Of a stretch of 64,000 bases of DNA, positions 58,848 to 64,000 are shown one piece after another. Within the stretch, counting starts at the first letter, position 1. The number at the start of each line of letters is the position of its first letter. Position numbers and translations under genes: made by a program. The notes under the pieces were generated by a model. It was not told the DNA's origin and made no database searches. It saw nothing but the letters and a program-made list of their open reading frames with translations. Source of the stretch: Lentisphaerae bacterium WC36 (GTDB lineage Bacteria > Verrucomicrobiota > Lentisphaeria > Victivallales > SZUA-371); assembly GCA_020683205.1 (NCBI GenBank), contig CP085689.1:2294001-2358000 (forward strand), read 5' to 3'.

Positions 58848-60293
58848 ATGCTTTTTAACTCATATTATTATTTAGTTTATTTTTTACCGTTAACAGCAAT
58901 AATCTATTTTTTTCTTAACCAAAAAAAACTTACCATCCTTGCAAAAGTTTGGTTACTGTTTGCGTCACTATTTTTCTATGCATTTTGGGAATTTAGCTAC
59001 CTAATTATTATTTTAGGATCGGTCTTCTTTAACTACATAATAGGGTCAATTTTAAATAAAATCGTCAACAAAAAAATTAAATTAATTGTTTTACTATTTG
59101 CGCTCAGTGCCAATATTTCACTGCTTGGTTATTACAAATATTACAACTTTTTTATTGAAAATATTAATCACTTTTTCTTAGCAAATATTCACATCTCCGA
59201 TATTGTTTTACCTCTGGCAATTTCTTTTTTTACATTTCAACAAATTGCCTATTTAGTTGATAATTTCAGAGGATCAGTTAAAGCAAATTTCTTTGATTAC
59301 TGTCTGTTTGTAACATTTTTTCCACAATTAATCGCCGGGCCGATTGTTCATTACAAGGAAACAATCCCACAATTTAAAAACAAACGAAATAAAATCATTG
59401 ACTGGAAAAATGTTTATTTTGGAATTTGCATATTATGTTTAGGATTGGGGAAAAAAATTCTCATAGCTGACACCCTATCGCCAGTAGTTAAAAATGGTTT
59501 TGAGCATTATCAATTTTTAACATTTTTTGAAAGCTGGCTAACTTCTTTAAGTTACACCTTGCAACTATATTTTGATTTTAGTGGCTATTGTGACATGGCG
59601 ATTGGTTCGGCATTAATTTTTAATATTAAACTACCTGTCAATTTTAATTCACCATACAAAGCAATAAATATTCAGGATTTTTGGCGACGCTGGCACATGA
59701 CATTATCAAGATGGTTGAAAAATTATTTATATATTCCCCTAGGTGGTAACCGTAAAGGAAACTTAATAATGGCAATAAATTTATTGCTTACTTTTTTAAT
59801 TGGTGGATTTTGGCACGGTGCTGGATGGACGTTTATTATTTGGGGCGCATTACATGGCTCAGCAGTAATAATTTTTCGAGTTTGGCAAAAATTTAATGTA
59901 AAACTACCTAAGGCTATTAGCTGGTTAATAACTTTTAATTTTGTTAATTTAGCATGGGTGTTTTTTCGCGCAGAATCGATTCATCAAGCATGGTTTATCG
60001 TCAAAAATATGTTCTCTTTTGAAAAATTATCTACTCGAGTTAGTAATTATACTGTTTCTTTTTTTCAATTAAGCAATATAAAACTTAAAGACAGTAGTTT
60101 ATTTATGGATACAAATGTGGGAGTCATGACATTTATTGTGATAGCTTTAACCTTATCTTTATGCTTTAATAATCTAAATGATAAGTCTGAAAAATTAACA
60201 TCAAAACGTTATTTTTTCTGTTGTGTAATGATTTTTCTCTATATGCTATTATCAATAAATGAAATTTCAGAATTTATCTATTTTAAATTTTAA
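58848..60293 (+). CDS. MBOAT family O-acyltransferase, AlgI-like
   Basis: 481 residues, about ten or more transmembrane helices. 'YFDFSGYCDMAIG' (241-253), 'DFWRRWHMTLSRWLKNYLYI' with His283, and 'GGFWHGAGWTFIIWGALHG' with the catalytic His323 and His336 are the AlgI/DltB hallmarks. It passes acyl groups, usually acetyl, across the inner membrane to an exported polysaccharide or other acceptor. The gene downstream is its probable periplasmic partner. Confidence 0.9.
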   Translation: MLFNSYYYLVYFLPLTAIIYFFLNQKKLTILAKVWLLFASLFFYAFWEFSYLIIILGSVFFNYIIGSILNKIVNKKIKLIVLLFALSANISLLGYYKYYNFFIENINHFFLANIHISDIVLPLAISFFTFQQIAYLVDNFRGSVKANFFDYCLFVTFFPQLIAGPIVHYKETIPQFKNKRNKIIDWKNVYFGICILCLGLGKKILIADTLSPVVKNGFEHYQFLTFFESWLTSLSYTLQLYFDFSGYCDMAIGSALIFNIKLPVNFNSPYKAINIQDFWRRWHMTLSRWLKNYLYIPLGGNRKGNLIMAINLLLTFLIGGFWHGAGWTFIIWGALHGSAVIIFRVWQKFNVKLPKAISWLITFNFVNLAWVFFRAESIHQAWFIVKNMFSFEKLSTRVSNYTVSFFQLSNIKLKDSSLFMDTNVGVMTFIVIALTLSLCFNNLNDKSEKLTSKRYFFCCVMIFLYMLLSINEISEFIYFKF

Positions 60294-60302
60294 AGGACTA
60301 TT

Positions 60303-61414
60303 ATGAATCAAAAATATAAAAATAAAGTATTGCTTTTCCCAATAACAATTTGCGCATTGTTCATAATTCATTGCGTATTAAGCTACGTTCTTGATCCATT
60401 CCAAATTTTCCATAAAAGTTACTTTGGAAATTACTTTCTAAGAGAACAACGTTATCAAAATGTGGGATTAATCAACAATTATCTAACAAATAGTGACTTC
60501 AACTCTATTATTATGGGAACATGTTTAACAGAGCTAATTACTTCAAAGCAAATTAAAAATTATTTTCCCAAATGGAATTCATTAAATTTTTCTATGGAAG
60601 CCAGTCCTGTGTTTGATCAAAATACGGTTTTAAAATTAGCTCTCAAGAAAAAAAAATTGATAATGTGATTTGGGGAATAGGTTCATATTTATTTAAACCT
60701 AAATCTCATTTGGAGAATGAACAATTACCACTTTATCTATATGATAATGACAAACTTAATGATCTGCAAATTTTAACATCACACTCAACCTACAAATTCT
60801 TCATTAAACAACAATTAACTCGTTTTTCACTTGATGAAAGAAATTTTTTCAAAGATATCAATAAACCAAAATTTAAAATTTTTAATCGTGAAGAAAATCT
60901 TCAGAAATTAGCAGACTCTTTAATTGATAAACGAAAAAGTTACTTTAAACATTTATCAAAGGAAAAAAGTTTTAACGCTATCGACCAATATATTTTACCA
61001 ATAATTAAAAGCAACCAAACAACAAATTTTTATATTTTTTTCCCACCAAGGTCATTATATCATAAACTTAGCGAAGATCCCAAATATACCCTGATGCGTA
61101 AAGATTTAGTATTAAAATTATCACCTTATAAAAATGTCAGAATCTATGGATTTGATACCGTAAAAGAAATTACGCATAACCTTAATAATTATTTTGATAG
61201 CAGCCATTATCATCCAAAATTCGATAACTATATTCTCGAGTCAATTGCGAACAATAATCATCAATTAACAGTAAAAAATATTGATGCATATATTAATAAA
61301 ATTATTGAGCAAATTCGTAATTATAAAGTTAACTCTAATGGCAGAGTTTTTAAAGCTATTTCTAAAGAAAAAAAGAGTGGGTCAAACTTTATTGCTAAAG
61401 CCGACCCACAGTAG
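60303..61414 (+). pseudogene. Membrane-anchored partner of the MBOAT protein, frameshifted
   Basis: The first frame (60303-60668) has a transmembrane helix (about 10-28) and 'IIMGTCLTELIT', a GTS-type SGNH-like start. It stops after a nine-A run (60648-60656). The next frame is open through that run and continues '...IDNVIWGIGSYLFKPKSHLE' to 61414. One extra A joins them into about 370 residues. It is AlgJ/AlgX- or DltD-like in context, the protein that completes acyl transfer outside the membrane. The 3' end carries the terminator of the opposing operon. Confidence 0.65.
61370..61409 (-). terminator. Terminator of the amtB-PII operon inside the opposing gene
   Basis: GACCCAC/GTGGGTC (61403-61409 with 61377-61383), a 7-bp GC-rich stem with a 19-base loop. 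On the minus strand it is followed by CTCTTTTTTT. It lies in the last codons of the plus-strand gene. Confidence 0.75.
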
Positions 61415-61467
61415 TCAAGTATAAGTAAATTAATTTTTAATTATAAAATTCTTTTTAAAGGATAACA

Positions 61468-61809
61468 TTAACCAACAGCTTGAGGTCCTTCTTCTCCAGT
61501 CCTAATGCGAATGCATTGTTCTAAATTAGTTACAAAAATTTTACCATCTCCAATGTTTCCTGTACGCGCACCCTTAACAATTGCATCAATACAACTTTGC
61601 GCAAACTCATCGTTGACAACGATTTCTAATTTTATTTTTTCCAGCAAATTTACTTTATAAACTTTGCCACGATATGATTCATTATATCCTTGTTGCTGGC
61701 CACAGCCACGAACTTTGTGAACAGTCATTTTTGAAATATTTGCTTCAAAGAGTTCCTCTTTTACTTTATCTAAAGCATTTGGTTGAATAATTGCTTCAAT
61801 TTTTTTCAT
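61468..61809 (-). CDS. Nitrogen regulatory protein P-II
   Basis: 113 residues. T-loop with Tyr51 ('[11 protein letters not shown]'), the uridylylation site in other bacteria; B-loop 'GDGKIFV' (87-93); C-terminal Arg101 and Arg103. A trimeric sensor of 2-oxoglutarate, ATP/ADP and nitrogen. It is 49 bases downstream of amtB, so it is the GlnK-type PII that plugs AmtB when ammonium is high. Confidence 0.95.
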   Translation of the reverse strand: MKKIEAIIQPNALDKVKEELFEANISKMTVHKVRGCGQQQGYNESYRGKVYKVNLLEKIKLEIVVNDEFAQSCIDAIVKGARTGNIGDGKIFVTNLEQCIRIRTGEEGPQAVG

Positions 61810-61858
61810 ATCTATAAATTTCCTAATTATTTTTAATTAAAACATTTTTTAGCAATAA

Positions 61859-63151
61859 TTAAATTGCTTCTTCTGGGTATGCCTCAATATTATGAATCGC
61901 ACGATCAGCGCCAATCAATTCATCATGTTCATTTAAACGAATACCAAACACTAATTTTATAATTCCAAATACTGCAAAACCAATTGCTACGGCAAATAAA
62001 ATTGCAAACAATGTCATAAATAACTGCGCCATGAAATTAATGTCTTCTTTGGCTCCAAATAATGCCACATCACCAAAAATACCAGCAGCAATTCCGCCCC
62101 AACTTCCAACAATACCATGCAACGGCCACACTCCTAAAACATCATCAATCTTAAAGCGCTCAGTTTCCACTGTAAACATAAAATAAAAAATCAGTCCGCC
62201 AATAGCTCCAATAATAAAAGCTGCCACTGGATGAACAACCGCACTACCCGCACAAATTGCAATGAGCCCTGCTAATGCGCCATTGTGAGTAAAACCAGCA
62301 TCATTTCGTGATACTAAAACGCTCGCTAATAATCCACCAACCATTGCCATCAAGCTATTAACCGCCACCAATCCTGACGCATCTGAAAACTTAGCGGCAC
62401 TAACTACATTAAAACCAAACCAGCCAATACATAAAATCCAACTGCCCAACGCTAATAGTGGAATATTTGAAACCGCTGGCGCTCCATTGCAATAGCGTTT
62501 CAGGCGCGGTCCTAATAAGATAATAGCTGGCAATGCTAACCAACCTCCAAAAGAATGAACAACCACTGAACCAGCAAAATCAACGAATTGTCCACCAAAC
62601 ATATTTTCGCAAAATTTCTGTAAATAAATTGATTCGCCAGCATGGTTAAACGCATATTTAAACCACGCCAAACCTTCAAATAATGGATAAACGATGCCTG
62701 CTAAAAAAGCATTACATAACACAATTGGCCAAAACTTAGCTCGTTCGGCAATTCCACCACTGATAATCGCAGGAATACACGCTGCAAATGTCAAATAAAA
62801 GAAAAATGTCATTAATTCAACGCCATTGCGTTCATATAATTTTTCAGCGCCAGTCATAAAACTAATTCCATGTGAAATCGGATAGCCAATCAAAAAATAT
62901 AAAACAGTACTAATTCCCCAATCGGTTATGATTTTCTGCAATGCATTAACTTGATTTTTTTTTCTAACAGTACCTAATTCTAAAAATGCAAAACCTGCAT
63001 GCATACTAAAAACCAGCACTGCTCCTAAAAATAAAAAAACAGCATCTTGCGCTAATGGACTTGCCTTGCCTACCACGTTTAGTTCAACTTCACTTGCAAA
63101 AACTCCAATACTTACAAACAATCCCAAGAATATAATTATGTTTTTCCTCAA
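61859..63151 (-). CDS. amtB: Ammonium transporter
   Basis: 430 residues with an N-terminal signal-like segment and eleven transmembrane helices. 'DFAGSVVVHSFGGWLALPAI' (191 on) holds the first pore His (His199) and 'PLHGIVGSWGG' the second (His345). Forms a trimer in the inner membrane for ammonium uptake. The promoter (63204-63218) and the following PII gene suggest nitrogen-limitation control. Confidence 0.95.
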   Translation of the reverse strand: MRKNIIIFLGLFVSIGVFASEVELNVVGKASPLAQDAVFLFLGAVLVFSMHAGFAFLELGTVRKKNQVNALQKIITDWGISTVLYFLIGYPISHGISFMTGAEKLYERNGVELMTFFFYLTFAACIPAIISGGIAERAKFWPIVLCNAFLAGIVYPLFEGLAWFKYAFNHAGESIYLQKFCENMFGGQFVDFAGSVVVHSFGGWLALPAIILLGPRLKRYCNGAPAVSNIPLLALGSWILCIGWFGFNVVSAAKFSDASGLVAVNSLMAMVGGLLASVLVSRNDAGFTHNGALAGLIAICAGSAVVHPVAAFIIGAIGGLIFYFMFTVETERFKIDDVLGVWPLHGIVGSWGGIAAGIFGDVALFGAKEDINFMAQLFMTLFAILFAVAIGFAVFGIIKLVFGIRLNEHDELIGADRAIHNIEAYPEEAI

Positions 63152-63203
63152 AATATTATCTCCATTAAATTTTTATAGCTTTTCTAATGGGTGTATCCTT
63201 AGA

Positions 63204-63218
63204 GCATTTGCAGTGCCA
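63204..63218 (-). promoter_or_regulatory. Sigma-54 promoter upstream of amtB
   Basis: On the minus strand TGGCAC (63213-63218), five bases, then ATGC (63204-63207), against a consensus TGGCAC-N5-TTGC. The -24 GG and -12 GC have the required 10-base spacing. The start of transcription would be about 40 bases before the ATG at 63151. Fits NtrC-type nitrogen control; only one half-site GGTGC (63242-63246) is visible upstream. Confidence 0.75.
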
Positions 63219-63390
63219 ACTTTTCTAAAACAAACTTTCTAGCACCAATCAACAACAACATAACCACTTAATAACAAATAAATTAAAACTTATTTGAAAT
63301 TTAATTATATATTAAAAATGTTAAAATTACATTTTGAAGAATCTTACAATTTTGCATTACAAAAAAGTTTTAAATTACATTTTTGTAATA

Positions 63391-63427
63391 AAAAATAAAG
63401 CTTCTGAATTTTAATTTCAGCAGCTTT
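63391..63427 (-). terminator. Terminator after the truncated gene
   Basis: AAAGCT/AGCTTT and CTGAA/TTCAG with one mismatch between them (63397-63408 with 63416-63427). On the minus strand a five-T run (63391-63395) follows. Confidence 0.6.
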
Positions 63428-63463
63428 AAATGGAAATTATATTAATTTACAAATTAAAATTTA

Positions 63464-63650
63464 TCAATATTCATCAGACCAAATCATACCCCAACCATAA
63501 GTATAACCACGATTCAATAAGTACATTGTCTCATCATCGGCTTCACCTTCACTTTTTAGACTAATTTTGATTTTAGCAACCCCACTAACCGCTTTTTCGT
63601 CATCAACTAATGAAAGAGCTTCTCCACCAAGACTAACCGAACCCGCTATT
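63464..63650 (-). pseudogene. 3' fragment of a gene cut by the IS element
   Basis: An open frame of about 60 codons with no start that ends 'TYGWGMIWSDEY' at 63464. It begins where the IS110-like sequence ends, and has its own terminator. It reads 'GSVSLGGEALSLVDDEKAVS' at the left. The family is not recognised. Confidence 0.5.
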
Positions 63651-64000
63651 AGATGGTGTCTTAAATTTCAAGTGTTTTTTAACGCTTTTTGTGAAATTTT
63701 CACATCATATGGCTGATTATTTATTACCATAGCTCGTAGCATTAGCAGTAACTTACGCATACATGCACAGCGTGCTGTCATTGGTTTCTTACCCTTTGAA
63801 ATTAGTCGATTATAAAAGGAGTTTAGGTGTGGATCTAGCCGCACTGCTTGGGTCGAATTTAGATACAAAATTCGCCTTGCTAACCTTGAACCTTTTTTAC
63901 TTAGACGATATTTTCTAATGCTTGTTCCTGATTCTTTTACGAGTGGGTTTAAGCCTGACATTGCAGATAACTTATTACGAGTTTCGTATTTTTTCAACGA
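63651..64000 (-). mobile_element. IS110-family insertion sequence, partial
   Basis: Right-hand end is outside the window. The left limit is drawn between the truncated gene and the transposase stop. IS110 elements have no or weak terminal repeats, so the boundary is approximate. Confidence 0.6.
63668..64000 (-). CDS. IS110-family transposase, C-terminal part
   Basis: 109+ residues, open at the window edge. 'LSAMSGLNPLVKESGTSIRK' and 'RLSKKGSRLARRILY' are the Transposase_20 C-terminal domain of IS110/IS116/IS902. The N-terminal DEDD domain would be to the right of the window. Confidence 0.85.
   Translation of the reverse strand, partial: SLKKYETRNKLSAMSGLNPLVKESGTSIRKYRLSKKGSRLARRILYLNSTQAVRLDPHLNSFYNRLISKGKKPMTARCACMRKLLLMLRAMVINNQPYDVKISQKALKNT

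Noticed and set aside
53200-58850. attR copy of the tRNA-Arg 3' end
   Set aside because: I looked for GGTTCGATTCCCGCC or close variants and found none by eye. The right boundary therefore stays undefined.
1-64000. CRISPR array
   Set aside because: No set of regular repeats of 24-40 bases with unique spacers was seen; the regular arrays found are 6, 10 and 11 bases in period.

Overview
This window is very AT-rich bacterial chromosome carrying one large integrated siphophage-like prophage. The flanks combine a formylglycine sulfatase, a secreted beta-propeller protein, histidine and purine biosynthesis genes, and an amtB-PII pair. The tail and head genes resemble those I know from prophages of the Planctomycetes/Lentisphaerota group. 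I therefore suspect a low-GC member of that superphylum, but no rRNA or marker gene here settles it.

Region 1 (1-11.8 kb) is host backbone, almost all on the minus strand. It holds a sulfatase, a PilO-like secreted protein, hisG and hisE (of the type found in Mycobacterium), a TerB/AI-2E membrane protein, purM, a DUF374 acyltransferase, nth overlapping hisH, and two secreted proteins. Several intrinsic terminators separate the units. A tRNA-Arg(CCG) at 11750-11826 is the prophage attachment site.

Region 2 (11.9 to about 55.6 kb) is the prophage. A plus-strand tyrosine integrase lies next to the tRNA. It is followed by a long minus-strand late region read from right to left: terminase, portal, a protease-capsid fusion, decoration protein, head closure, tail completion and terminator proteins, tail tube, a frameshift-type chaperone pair, tape measure, tail tip proteins, a collagen-like fibre, a fibre chaperone, a holin-like protein, a lipoprotein and DUF1353. 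A cassette of membrane proteins, a KAP-type P-loop NTPase relic and a PLD-like protein is inserted between terminase and portal. To the right is a tightly overlapping early operon: small accessory proteins, an ASCH protein, radical SAM and PAPS-reductase-like proteins, a DnaC-like loader, a DUF1376 initiator-like protein, SSB, a RecB-like DUF2800 nuclease and an annealing-type recombination protein. The immunity end has XRE repressors, a probable C4-type antisense RNA element, a family of repeated hairpins and palindrome clusters.

Region 3 (about 55.6-64 kb) holds a PIN-like protein, a Sel1/DUF2971 gene broken by an in-frame stop, an MBOAT acyltransferase with a frameshifted partner, and an amtB-PII operon behind a good sigma-54 promoter. 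It ends in a gene fragment abutting an IS110-family transposase that runs off the window.

A recurring feature is genes broken by single-base shifts, often in homopolymers (about 25.70, 32.82, 42.03, 60.65 and possibly 44.1 kb). They may be sequencing errors or real decay, and gene counts depend on which. I could not find a second copy of the tRNA 3' end, so the right prophage boundary is inferred only.
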